Positions 56,947 to 64,000 of a stretch of 64,000 bases of DNA are shown in pieces. This DNA comes from Companilactobacillus metriopterae (GTDB lineage Bacteria; Bacillota; Bacilli; Lactobacillales; Lactobacillaceae). Within the stretch, counting starts at the first letter, position 1. Each line of letters opens with the position of its first letter. The DNA is taken from assembly GCF_004117915.1 (NCBI RefSeq), contig NZ_RSTD01000001.1:434001-498000 (forward strand). The letters are read 5' to 3'. The position numbers and the translations under genes were made by a program. The notes below the pieces were generated by a model. It worked only from the letters and a program-made list of their open reading frames with translations, made no database searches and was not told the origin of the DNA.

Positions 56947-57734
56947 TGGATAATAATGTTGGTGGAGGCTTTTTCCGTTCTGAGGAAAAGCCTTTTATAA
57001 ACCGCATGAGTGAATTGCTTTTAAATGCTGAAACTACATACTCTCCTCAGATAACAGATTTTTTAAATCAAAGAGAAGTAACAATATTGGACAGTTTGTC
57101 TGGACAATATGAAGGAATATATGTTCATTATTTTGGTGGATACAATAATTCAGAACGTGTTAGAGCCATAATAGCACCAGACTACTATCAACCAGAAGAT
57201 GATGATTTTAAGATTGCACTTTATGAAATTAGATATCCTGAGCGTTTTGCTAATTTGAGCCATGGACAAATATTGGGTTCATTGACGGGAACTGGAATTA
57301 AACGTGATAAGATTGGCGATATAATTACCAATGGTAAAAAGTGGCAATTCTTTGTAATTGATAAAATGGGTGAATACCTTAAAGAACAATTAACAAAAGT
57401 TGGATCCTTTAAAGTTCACATTCGAGAAAAAAAGTTTGTCGAAATGATTCTTCCAATTAATGAATCTCATGATAAAGTAATCAATGTTCAATCATTAAGA
57501 ATAGATACAATCATAGCGACTGTATATGATATGTCTCGTCAAAATGCAAAATCTCTTGTGGAACACAATAGAGTCCAGTTAAATTGGACTAGTAATACAA
57601 ATCCAAGTACATTTGTTGGAATAGGTGATACACTTAGTATTAGAGGTTTTGGAAGAATTAAAATTAATGATTTAATGGGTAAATCGAAAAATAACAAGTT
57701 TATTTTATTCGTTAATATTATTCATAATAGTTAG
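56946..57734 (+). CDS. ylmH: YlmH-type S4-domain RNA-binding protein
   Basis: A 262-residue protein. An N-terminal alpha/beta region carries YVHYFGGYNNSERVRAIIAPDY and LGSLTGTGIKRDKIGDI. An S4 RNA-binding domain follows at about 183-240 (RIDTIIATVYDMSRQNAKSLVE). YlmH homologues bind stalled 50S-peptidyl-tRNA complexes in ribosome rescue. The gene overlaps yggT by a base and comes just before divIVA, as in Bacillus and Streptococcus. Confidence 0.92.
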   Translation: MDNNVGGGFFRSEEKPFINRMSELLLNAETTYSPQITDFLNQREVTILDSLSGQYEGIYVHYFGGYNNSERVRAIIAPDYYQPEDDDFKIALYEIRYPERFANLSHGQILGSLTGTGIKRDKIGDIITNGKKWQFFVIDKMGEYLKEQLTKVGSFKVHIREKKFVEMILPINESHDKVINVQSLRIDTIIATVYDMSRQNAKSLVEHNRVQLNWTSNTNPSTFVGIGDTLSIRGFGRIKINDLMGKSKNNKFILFVNIIHNS

Positions 57735-57744
57735 GAGTAATACT

Positions 57745-58524
57745 ATGGTATTATCACCAATTGAAATTCATAATAAATCATTTGACCAAAAATTTAGAGG
57801 CTATGACCGTGACCAAGTTGATTCTTTTTTAGATCAAATTGTTAACGATTATGACCTTATTTTGCAACAGAACAATCAACTACAAGGTCAACTAAAAGAA
57901 ATGAATGACCAATTGCAATACTTCAATGAAGTAAAAGATGCAATGAATCAGTCACTATTAGTTGCCCAAGAAGCGGCTGAAAATGTAAAATTAGGTGCTG
58001 AGAATGAAGCACAAATCATGTCTGATGAAGCACAGAAAAAGGCACGTCAGATACTTGATGAATCAACAGTACAGTCAAATCAAATACTTCAAGAAGCATC
58101 TGAAAAAGCACAAACTGTTTCTGCAGAAAGTGATCTTTTGAAATCTAATACTGACCGTTTGAGAGCAAATCTACAAGAATTACTTCAACAACAGTTAGAT
58201 ATGATTCAAAGCCCACAGTGGGAAAATCTTACTTCAGAGATTGCTTCGAGCAATTTAAAACAAATGATTAGTCCTTCAGTGCCAGAAATGCTTGCACAAG
58301 ATGATGGAACATATTATGATAATGATATGTCAGAAAACGACATTAATTATCAAGAAGATAATCAATATTATCAGGAACCAAATACAGACAATGCAGAATA
58401 TATTGAAGACAATTATTCTGATTCAGAGTATGAAGAACCTGCTAATAACCAAGATTCACAGTATGTTGATAATGAGAATCAAGAATCAACTGATGATCAA
58501 TCACAAGATACTGAGAATAATTAA
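57745..58524 (+). CDS. divIVA: Cell division protein DivIVA
   Basis: A 259-residue coiled-coil protein that gathers at curved membrane. The conserved N-terminal domain (SPIEIHNKSFDQKFRGYDR, then QVDSFLDQI) is followed by two coiled coils (about 35-70 and 80-160). From about residue 188 a strongly acidic, Asn-, Gln- and Tyr-rich tail of some 70 residues follows, of low complexity and probably disordered. TAGGAG precedes the ATG. The T-box of ileS starts at its stop codon. Confidence 0.95.
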   Translation: MVLSPIEIHNKSFDQKFRGYDRDQVDSFLDQIVNDYDLILQQNNQLQGQLKEMNDQLQYFNEVKDAMNQSLLVAQEAAENVKLGAENEAQIMSDEAQKKARQILDESTVQSNQILQEASEKAQTVSAESDLLKSNTDRLRANLQELLQQQLDMIQSPQWENLTSEIASSNLKQMISPSVPEMLAQDDGTYYDNDMSENDINYQEDNQYYQEPNTDNAEYIEDNYSDSEYEEPANNQDSQYVDNENQESTDDQSQDTENN

Positions 58525-58685
58525 AAAAGACGCATTTATAGGTGTGAAATTTAAAGCGAGCTAATGTTGGTGTGAGATTAGTAAATGGATACCTGTAGAT
58601 ATCACTTTTTTTCATAGTTTAATTAATTTTACCAATAGGTGGTACAGCGAGAACTCGTCCTATAATGGGCGGGTTCTTTTTATTT
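58525..58685 (+). ncRNA. T-box riboswitch of ileS
   Basis: A compact tRNA-sensing leader. Stem I appears to start at the divIVA stop codon: AAAAAAG (58525-58531) can pair with CTTTTTT after 58604. The distal hairpin CTAAT/ATTAG has the classic AGCGAGC and TTGGTGTGAG elements. The specifier ATC (58601-58603, isoleucine) is followed by A. The T-box AGGTGGTACAGCG is at 58637-58649. The terminator pairs GAACTCGTCC with GGGCGGGTTC and ends in T residues. Stems II and III seem to be missing. Confidence 0.88.
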
Positions 58686-58702
58686 TATAATGGGGTGAAG
58701 AG

Positions 58703-61483
58703 ATGAAAGTAAAAGATACATTAAATCTAGGAAAAACTGAATTTCCAATGCGTGGTGGTTTGCCTACCAAAGAAGTAGAGTGGCAAAAAGAATGGGACGA
58801 TGCTGATTTATATAATCAACGTCAAAAATTAAACGAAGGAAAACCTTCTTTTAATTTTTTGGATGGTCCTCCATTTGCTAATGGTGACATTCACATGGGG
58901 CATGCACTAAATAAAATTTCAAAAGATATTATTATTCGGTACAAATCTATGAGTGGATTTAGAGCACCATTTGTACCAGGATGGGATACACATGGTCTAC
59001 CTATTGAACAACAACTAGCCAAAAAAGGTATCAAACGTAAAGAAATGGGTATGATTGAATACCGTCAATTATGTAAAGATTATGCTGAAGGTGAAATTAA
59101 GAAACAACTAGAAGGTTTTAAACGTCTAGGTATTTCAGCTGATTTTGACAATCCTTATATTACTTATCAACCTGAATTTGAAGAACAAGAAGTTAAAATT
59201 TTTGGTGAGATGGTAGAAAATGGCTACATTTATCGTGGTAAAAAACCAGTTTATTGGTCACCATCTTCTGAGTCAACATTAGCTGAAGCTGAAATTGAAT
59301 ATAAAGATATTAAGTCACCGTCAATCTTTGTTGCATTTAAGGTAAGAGATGGCAAAGATCTTTTAGAAGACGATACTTCATTTATTATTTGGACAACAAC
59401 ACCTTGGACAATACCTGCCAATTTGGCTATTTGTGTTAATCCTGCATATAACTATGCTCTAATTAATGCAGATGGTAAGAAATATGTCGTTGCTGAAGAA
59501 CGTATCAACTTCATGACTGAAAAACTTGATTGGAAGCAAGTCGAAACAATCAAGACATTTAAAGGCGCAGAATTAGAAGGGTTAACAGCTACTCATCCAC
59601 TATATGATAGAGAATCATTATTGATCCTTGGAAATCATGTTACTTTAGATGATGGTACAGGATTGGTTCATACAGCTCCCGGATTTGGTGCAGATGATTA
59701 CAATGCTGGTATGAAGTATAAATTACCAGTATTCTCACCAATTGATTCACGTGGACGCTTTACAGATGAAGTACCTGAATATGAAGGTGTTTTCTATGAT
59801 GATGCAAATAAAATGGTTGCTGATCGAATGAAAGAAAATGGTTCACTTTTGAGCTTGTCATTCTTCGAACATAGCTATCCACACGACTGGAGAACTAAAA
59901 AACCTGTTATTTTCAGAGCTACACCTCAATGGTTTGCTTCAATTGATAAATTTAGAGATCAAATTCTTGCTGAAATTGAAAAAGTAGAATTCTCTCCTGA
60001 ATGGGGTAAGACAAGACTTTACAATATGATTAGAGATCGTGGCGACTGGGTTATTTCACGCCAACGTGCCTGGGGTGTACCACTACCAATTTTCTATGCA
60101 GAAAATGGTGATCCAATTATGACCAAAGAAACAATTGATCACGTTGCTGAATTATTTGGTAAGTATGGTTCAAATGTTTGGTTTGAAAAAGATGCAAAGG
60201 ATCTTCTACCAGAAGGCTTTACACATCCAAGTAGTCCAAATGGTGAATTTACCAAAGAAACAGATATCATGGATGTTTGGTTTGATTCAGGTACTGCACA
60301 TGCAGGTGTTTCACAAGCAAGACCTAATTTAGGATTCCCAGCAGATCTAATTTTGGAAGGATCTGACCAATATCGTGGTTGGTTCAACTCTACATTAGTA
60401 ACTTCTGTTGCTGCTAATGGAGTGGCGCCTTACAAGAAGATCATCTCTCAAGGATTTACGCTTGATAAAAATGGTGTAAAAATGAGTAAATCTCTAGGTA
60501 ATGTTATTGCTCCTAGTGATATAGAACGTCAATTTGGTGCAGAAATTATTAGATTATGGGTGGCTTCAATTGATGCCAGTTCAGATGTAGCTGTAACAGT
60601 TGATTCATTTAAACAGGTTTCTGAAGCATACCGTAAAATCCGTAATACAATGAGATTTATGCTTGCTAATACAGATGACTTTGATCCATCAAAAGATCGT
60701 GTTGAATTTAATGATTTAAGACCAGTTGATCAATATCTAGTAGTTAAATTAAATGAATTAGTAGAAAAAATCACTGCTGATTATGAAAACTATGACTTTG
60801 CTGATGTTAATAAATCAGCTTCACTATTTATTGTGAATGAATTGTCATCATTCTATTTAGATTTTGCTAAGGATGTTGTATACATCGACGCTGAAAATTC
60901 TCATGCCAGAAGATCAATGCAAACAGTTATTTATGATACCGTGGTTAAATTGTCTAAGCTTCTAACACCAATTCTTCCACATACTATGGAACAAGTATTC
61001 AAGTATTTGAAAGAGTCAGAGGATTTTGTACAACTATCAGAAATGCCTGTTGTTGAAAACTTTGAAGGTCAAGACGCTATCAAAGAACAATGGTCTAAAT
61101 TTATGGACTTTAGAAATGATGTTCAAAAATCATTGGAAATTGCTCGTGAGAATAAGTTGATAGGTAAATCTTTAGAAGCAAAGGTAACTATTTATCCAAG
61201 TTCTGAATTATTAGAGCTTTTAAATGGTTTGGATAGTGATTTAGGTCAACTATTAATTGTTTCTGATTTTGAAATCAGTGATCAAGCTGCACCTGATTTA
61301 GCAGACAAATATGAAAATTCAAGTGTGCTTATTGAAAAAGCAGATGGAGAAGTATGTTCACGTTGTCGTATGGTTAAAACAGATGTTGGTTCCGATGCTG
61401 ATTATCCTGAATTCTGTGCAAGATGTGCTAAGATCGTTAGAGAAGAATATCCAGAAACAATTAGTGAAGGATTTGAAGCATAA
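58703..61483 (+). CDS. ileS: Isoleucine--tRNA ligase
   Basis: A 926-residue class Ia synthetase. It has HIGH-type HMGH in GDIHMGHALNK near residue 64, an editing domain (about 200-400) and KMSKS in [11 protein letters not shown] near 595. A C-terminal zinc finger has four cysteines in CSRC and CARC pairs near 885-905. This is the bacterial, mupirocin-sensitive-type layout. The ATG follows GGGGTGAAGAG. It lies directly after divIVA, the usual Firmicute order, and is controlled by the T-box. Confidence 0.97.
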   Translation: MKVKDTLNLGKTEFPMRGGLPTKEVEWQKEWDDADLYNQRQKLNEGKPSFNFLDGPPFANGDIHMGHALNKISKDIIIRYKSMSGFRAPFVPGWDTHGLPIEQQLAKKGIKRKEMGMIEYRQLCKDYAEGEIKKQLEGFKRLGISADFDNPYITYQPEFEEQEVKIFGEMVENGYIYRGKKPVYWSPSSESTLAEAEIEYKDIKSPSIFVAFKVRDGKDLLEDDTSFIIWTTTPWTIPANLAICVNPAYNYALINADGKKYVVAEERINFMTEKLDWKQVETIKTFKGAELEGLTATHPLYDRESLLILGNHVTLDDGTGLVHTAPGFGADDYNAGMKYKLPVFSPIDSRGRFTDEVPEYEGVFYDDANKMVADRMKENGSLLSLSFFEHSYPHDWRTKKPVIFRATPQWFASIDKFRDQILAEIEKVEFSPEWGKTRLYNMIRDRGDWVISRQRAWGVPLPIFYAENGDPIMTKETIDHVAELFGKYGSNVWFEKDAKDLLPEGFTHPSSPNGEFTKETDIMDVWFDSGTAHAGVSQARPNLGFPADLILEGSDQYRGWFNSTLVTSVAANGVAPYKKIISQGFTLDKNGVKMSKSLGNVIAPSDIERQFGAEIIRLWVASIDASSDVAVTVDSFKQVSEAYRKIRNTMRFMLANTDDFDPSKDRVEFNDLRPVDQYLVVKLNELVEKITADYENYDFADVNKSASLFIVNELSSFYLDFAKDVVYIDAENSHARRSMQTVIYDTVVKLSKLLTPILPHTMEQVFKYLKESEDFVQLSEMPVVENFEGQDAIKEQWSKFMDFRNDVQKSLEIARENKLIGKSLEAKVTIYPSSELLELLNGLDSDLGQLLIVSDFEISDQAAPDLADKYENSSVLIEKADGEVCSRCRMVKTDVGSDADYPEFCARCAKIVREEYPETISEGFEA

Positions 61484-61722
61484 TGGACGAAAATAAATTT
61501 GTCGGTAAAATTGTAAGGTTCAATAAAGATCGTGGTTTTGGATTTGTTAAAGCAGATGATGAAGATATCTTCTTCTTTGCAGATTCAGTTTTAAATCGAG
61601 ATGACTATTTTATTCAAACTAATTTAGATGTTGAATTTGAAGTTGCTCCCGGTTTTAAGGGACCACAGGCTATTAATATTACAATTTTTGAAGAAAATGA
61701 AGATGAAGAAAGCACTCTTTAG
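61483..61722 (+). CDS. Cold-shock-domain protein
   Basis: A 79-residue protein with one OB-fold cold-shock domain. RNP1 is DRGFGFVKA and RNP2 is EDIFFFADS; the usual KGFGFI and VFVHF are altered, and the tail is acidic (EENEDEESTL). It is not one of the standard 66-residue Csp proteins. A single-stranded RNA or DNA chaperone role is likely from the fold. Its ATG shares one base with the ileS stop, so it depends on ileS translation. Its last codons form part of a terminator. Confidence 0.85.
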   Translation: MDENKFVGKIVRFNKDRGFGFVKADDEDIFFFADSVLNRDDYFIQTNLDVEFEVAPGFKGPQAINITIFEENEDEESTL

Positions 61723-61735
61723 GAGTGCTTTTTTT
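61709..61735 (+). terminator. Intrinsic terminator overlapping the end of the cold-shock gene
   Basis: AAGCACTC and GAGTGCTT pair around a short loop that includes part of the TAG stop codon, followed by a T-tract. The 5' arm of the stem is coding sequence. Confidence 0.88.
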
Positions 61736-61819
61736 GTACTGTTTTTATCTTAAAAATTGCGTGTTACAATATAACGTACAAATATTTTATTTATCGACTA
61801 TTTTAAAATGGAGATAATT

Positions 61820-62386
61820 ATGAATAAAGAAGATTCTAAGTTTTATGAACAAGTGATTGAAACAAAAGATGTATTTGGCGGAAAAGTAATAGGTGTTCAA
61901 GTTGAACAAGTTATTTTACCTAATGGAGTTCCAGCTATCAGAGAAGTAGTAAGACATAATGGTGCAGTTGCTGTATTACCTTTCATTGATGACAAAGTAA
62001 TGTTTGTTAGACAATATAGGACACCACTAGAACAAGAAACTTTGGAAATCCCTGCTGGTAAAATTAACCCTGATGAAGGTTCTGATCTTTTAGAAGTAAT
62101 AAAACGAGAAATGAATGAAGAATTAGGATATACTACAGAAGATATTGAAAAAATTATTTCTTTTTTCCCAAGTCCTGGTTATTCCGATGAAAAGCTAACG
62201 GTTTTTAAAGCAACTAATCTGGAAAAGTTAGAATTCAAGGATTCACTAGATGATGATGAATTTTTAGATGTGGAAGCTTTGACTTTAGAAGAAGCTAAAC
62301 AACAAATAGAACTTGGATACATTTGTGACGCAAAAACTATTTTTGCTGTAAATTATTGGGAACTTATGGAGTTAAATGGTGAATAA
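61820..62386 (+). CDS. Nudix hydrolase, ADP-ribose pyrophosphatase type
   Basis: A 188-residue Nudix enzyme expected to split ADP-ribose into AMP and ribose-5-phosphate. The Nudix box region is AGKINPDEGSDLLEVIKREM followed by NEELGY. The REUxEExGU core is exact, but the gap between the first Glu and RE is nine residues where the classical box has seven, so there is a two-residue insertion. The FFPSPGYSDEKLTVF segment is typical of ADP-ribose pyrophosphatases. The ATG at 61820 follows GGAG by 7 bases. Confidence 0.9.
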   Translation: MNKEDSKFYEQVIETKDVFGGKVIGVQVEQVILPNGVPAIREVVRHNGAVAVLPFIDDKVMFVRQYRTPLEQETLEIPAGKINPDEGSDLLEVIKREMNEELGYTTEDIEKIISFFPSPGYSDEKLTVFKATNLEKLEFKDSLDDDEFLDVEALTLEEAKQQIELGYICDAKTIFAVNYWELMELNGE

Positions 62387-62675
62387 ATTTTTAGATAGTT
62401 TTAAAAACTTTTTTGGATTTAGTGACAAAGAAACTCCCACAAGTGGAGCTGCTGTCCCAATTGATCAATTGGAAAAGAAACAAGCTGAAATTAGGAATAC
62501 TGAACGCTTGCAGGCAGAACGTGAATATAGTCGAAAACATCCGGAAGTTATAAAAAAAGAAATAAATGAAGCAACTGAATACAAAATAAAACGATTAAAG
62601 AATAGACTGAATATAGCTATTATTACCGTAATTGGCTTATTGGTTTTAGTAGTTTTGATTCTATTTTATATTTAA
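62376..62675 (+). CDS. Small C-terminally anchored membrane protein
   Basis: A 99-residue protein of no family I recognise. An amphipathic start (FLDSFKNFFGF) is followed by a charged helical region rich in Lys, Glu and Arg (about 30-75) and a single membrane helix at the very C-terminus (about 78-98). It overlaps the Nudix gene by 11 bases, and mtnN follows after 20 bases, so all three are probably one transcript. The start could be ATG 62376 or GTG 62379. Confidence 0.65.
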   Translation: MVNKFLDSFKNFFGFSDKETPTSGAAVPIDQLEKKQAEIRNTERLQAEREYSRKHPEVIKKEINEATEYKIKRLKNRLNIAIITVIGLLVLVVLILFYI

Positions 62676-62695
62676 ATTAAAAGGAGAATATAGTT

Positions 62696-63385
62696 ATGAA
62701 AATTGGCGTAATTGTCCCAATGGAAGAAGAAATCAAATTAATTAGAGAATCACTAGAGGACGTAAAAAAAGATACTATTGCTGGTCGTGAGATTACCCAA
62801 GGTAAATATAATGGACACGAATTATACTTAGCTCTATGTGGAATAGGTAAAGTCCAAGCAGGTATGACTGCAACTATTATCAATGATAAATTTAATCCAG
62901 ATGTACTAATAAACACAGGTTCTGCTGGTGGGATTGGTACAGGATTGAGTATTGGTGATGTAGTGATTTCTAGTAAACTAGCTTACCATGATGCTGATGC
63001 AACTGCATTTGGATATGCGTTAGGTCAATTACCAGATCAACCACTATATTTCGAAGCAGATGATTCTTACGTTAAAAAGATAGAACAAGCAGCTGTTGCA
63101 TCAAATCTTAATTACCATACGGGATTGATTGTTACTGGAGATCAATTCATTGACAGCTCAGAAAAAATTGATAAAATTAAAAAAATGTTCCCAGATGTGT
63201 TAGCTTCTGAAATGGAAGGTGCTGCTGTAGCTCAAGTATGTACACAGTTTAAAACACCATTTGTAGTTATTAGAGCTATGAGTGACGTTGGTGACGAAAA
63301 TGCTGATGTAAACTTTGACGAATTTGTTATCCAAGCAGGTAAAAATTCTGTACAAATGTTACTCAACTTTTTAGATAGAGAATAA
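62696..63385 (+). CDS. mtnN: 5'-methylthioadenosine/S-adenosylhomocysteine nucleosidase
   Basis: A 229-residue enzyme (Pfs) that removes adenine from methylthioadenosine and S-adenosylhomocysteine, clearing by-products of methylation and polyamine synthesis. It begins MKIGVIVPMEEEI with the catalytic Glu, carries GSAGGIGTGLSIGDVV near 80, ASEMEGAAVAQV near 170 and the catalytic Asp in RAMSDVGDE near 197. AAAGGAG precedes the ATG. It sits just before a cysteine desulfurase gene, a usual lactobacillus order ahead of mnmA. Confidence 0.96.
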   Translation: MKIGVIVPMEEEIKLIRESLEDVKKDTIAGREITQGKYNGHELYLALCGIGKVQAGMTATIINDKFNPDVLINTGSAGGIGTGLSIGDVVISSKLAYHDADATAFGYALGQLPDQPLYFEADDSYVKKIEQAAVASNLNYHTGLIVTGDQFIDSSEKIDKIKKMFPDVLASEMEGAAVAQVCTQFKTPFVVIRAMSDVGDENADVNFDEFVIQAGKNSVQMLLNFLDRE

Positions 63386-63407
63386 TTAAAGTCAAGAGGC
63401 GAGAAAA

Positions 63408-64000
63408 TTGAATTATACTTTTTTAGATAATGCAGCGACAACTCCCATGGATAAAGAAGTAATTGAAGAAATTAATGATAAAATGATTAATGTTTTTGGG
63501 AATGCATCATCTACTAATTTTTATGGTAGACAAGCTAAGGGTGTTTTGGAGACATCTCGCCATACCATTGCGCAAAGTATTGGTGCCAAAGATACAGAAA
63601 TTGTATTTACTAGTGGTGGAACAGAAAGTGATAATACAGCAATTATCTCTACTGCACTTTCTAGATCTGAACAGGGTAAACACATTATAACGACTGCCGT
63701 CGAACACGAGGCGGTAATGAAATCAATGGCATATCTTGAAAATCTTGGATTTGATGTGACTTATTTAAAGCCAAATGAAGAAGGATCAATAACTTCAGAA
63801 CAAGTTCAGTCTTCATTAACTGATGAAACTATTCTTGTTTCAGTGATGTATGGTAATAATGAAACTGGTGCTATAAATCCTATTTCTGAAATTGGCGAAT
63901 TATTAAAGGATAGTCAGGCCTTATTTCATGTGGATGCTGTTCAAGCATATGGAAATTATGATTTAGACGTTAATGACCTGCATGTGGACTTCTTGTCTAC
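63408..64000 (+). CDS. iscS: Cysteine desulfurase, 5' part (runs off window)
   Basis: The first 197 codons of a second NifS/IscS-type enzyme. The start is LDNAATTPMDKEV, followed by NASSTNFYGRQAKG, FTSGGTESDN and SVMYGNNETGAINPI. FHVDAVQAYGNY, just ahead of the PLP lysine region, closes the visible part. Start is TTG at 63408 with AGAGG 8 bases before it. In lactobacilli the copy after mtnN is normally followed by mnmA, so it probably supplies sulfur for 2-thiouridine; mnmA lies outside the window, so this is inference. PLP Lys and persulfide Cys are not visible. Confidence 0.93.
   Translation, partial: MNYTFLDNAATTPMDKEVIEEINDKMINVFGNASSTNFYGRQAKGVLETSRHTIAQSIGAKDTEIVFTSGGTESDNTAIISTALSRSEQGKHIITTAVEHEAVMKSMAYLENLGFDVTYLKPNEEGSITSEQVQSSLTDETILVSVMYGNNETGAINPISEIGELLKDSQALFHVDAVQAYGNYDLDVNDLHVDFLS

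Noticed and set aside
58525-58620. An ultrashort stem I (actinobacterial-type) reading of the ileS T-box
   Set aside because: On closer pairing the leader has the classical distal elements AGCGAGC and TTGGTGTGAG on a CTAAT/ATTAG stem and a lower stem reaching the divIVA stop, so stem I is of ordinary type.

Overview
The window is a stretch of AT-rich, low-GC Firmicute chromosome from a lactic acid bacterium. I infer the family Lactobacillaceae; the gene content and order would fit a Companilactobacillus-like lineage, but I cannot fix the genus from sequence alone. Support comes from the atp operon followed by a DUF1146 gene and murA, the mbl-epuA-yidD-DUF2969-rodA string, mreBCD-minCD, a dcw cluster with a PASTA-bearing PBP2B, sepF-yggT-ylmH-divIVA-ileS, two T-box leaders, a TPP riboswitch before thiT, and frequent TTG and GTG starts. 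Nearly all of it is core, vertically inherited housekeeping DNA. I see no prophage, insertion sequence, CRISPR array, toxin-antitoxin pair or defence island.

Layout. 1-2500: the N-terminal part of a GAPDH gene (cut by the window edge) coupled to an EamA-type transporter, facing a divergent LysR regulator across a shared operator. 2500-5300: the only accessory-looking segment. It holds a TMEM175-like protein, an unrecognised very AT-rich membrane protein, a lone tRNA-Glu(CUC), and a CPBP intramembrane protease with a small membrane partner. 5300-9950: a heterodimeric ABC exporter and a serine hydrolase. 9940-15600: murT, then the translation and nucleotide run tdk-prfA-prmC-tsaC/sua5-upp. 15700-22200: a complete F1Fo ATP synthase operon atpBEFHAGDC. 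22300-27200: a cell-envelope block of murA, mbl, epuA-like, yidD, DUF2969, rodA and a GcvH-like gene. 27200-31100: an XRE/TPR regulator, then a minus-strand run of uspA, a small membrane protein, rarA and rpsD. 31200-40300: ezrA, the cysteine desulfurase/thiI pair, T-box-controlled valS, folC and radC.

40300-45000: mreB-mreC-mreD-minC-minD, then TPP-riboswitch-controlled thiT. 45000-58500: a small antisense DUF4044 gene and the dcw cluster mraZ-rsmH-ftsL-pbp2B-mraY-murD-murG-divIB-ftsA-ftsZ-sepF-yggT-ylmH-divIVA. 58500-64000: T-box-controlled ileS, a cold-shock-domain protein, a Nudix ADP-ribose pyrophosphatase, a small membrane protein, mtnN, and the 5' part of a second cysteine desulfurase.

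How the genes work together. Much of the window makes and organises the cell wall. murA, murD, mraY and murG build lipid II and murT would amidate it. mbl, mreBCD and rodA guide elongation. ftsA, ftsZ, sepF, ezrA, divIB, ftsL and pbp2B drive division, placed by minCD and divIVA. Around these sit translation genes (prfA, prmC, rpsD, valS, ileS, ylmH), tRNA-modification genes (tsaC, thiI, two desulfurases) and the ATP synthase. The most interesting signals are regulatory. They include an intrinsic terminator inside the start of prmC, a hairpin between atpE and atpF, three 10-bp-spaced GTGG repeats before mraZ, a perfect inverted repeat around the -10 of the ABC exporter, a riboswitch terminator whose 3' arm carries the thiT ribosome-binding site, a valS T-box with a UGGC bulge, and a LysR-type operator. 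The absence of gatD next to murT and the isolated tRNA-Glu(CUC) are the main gene-content oddities. I did not find a convincing new multi-gene system.
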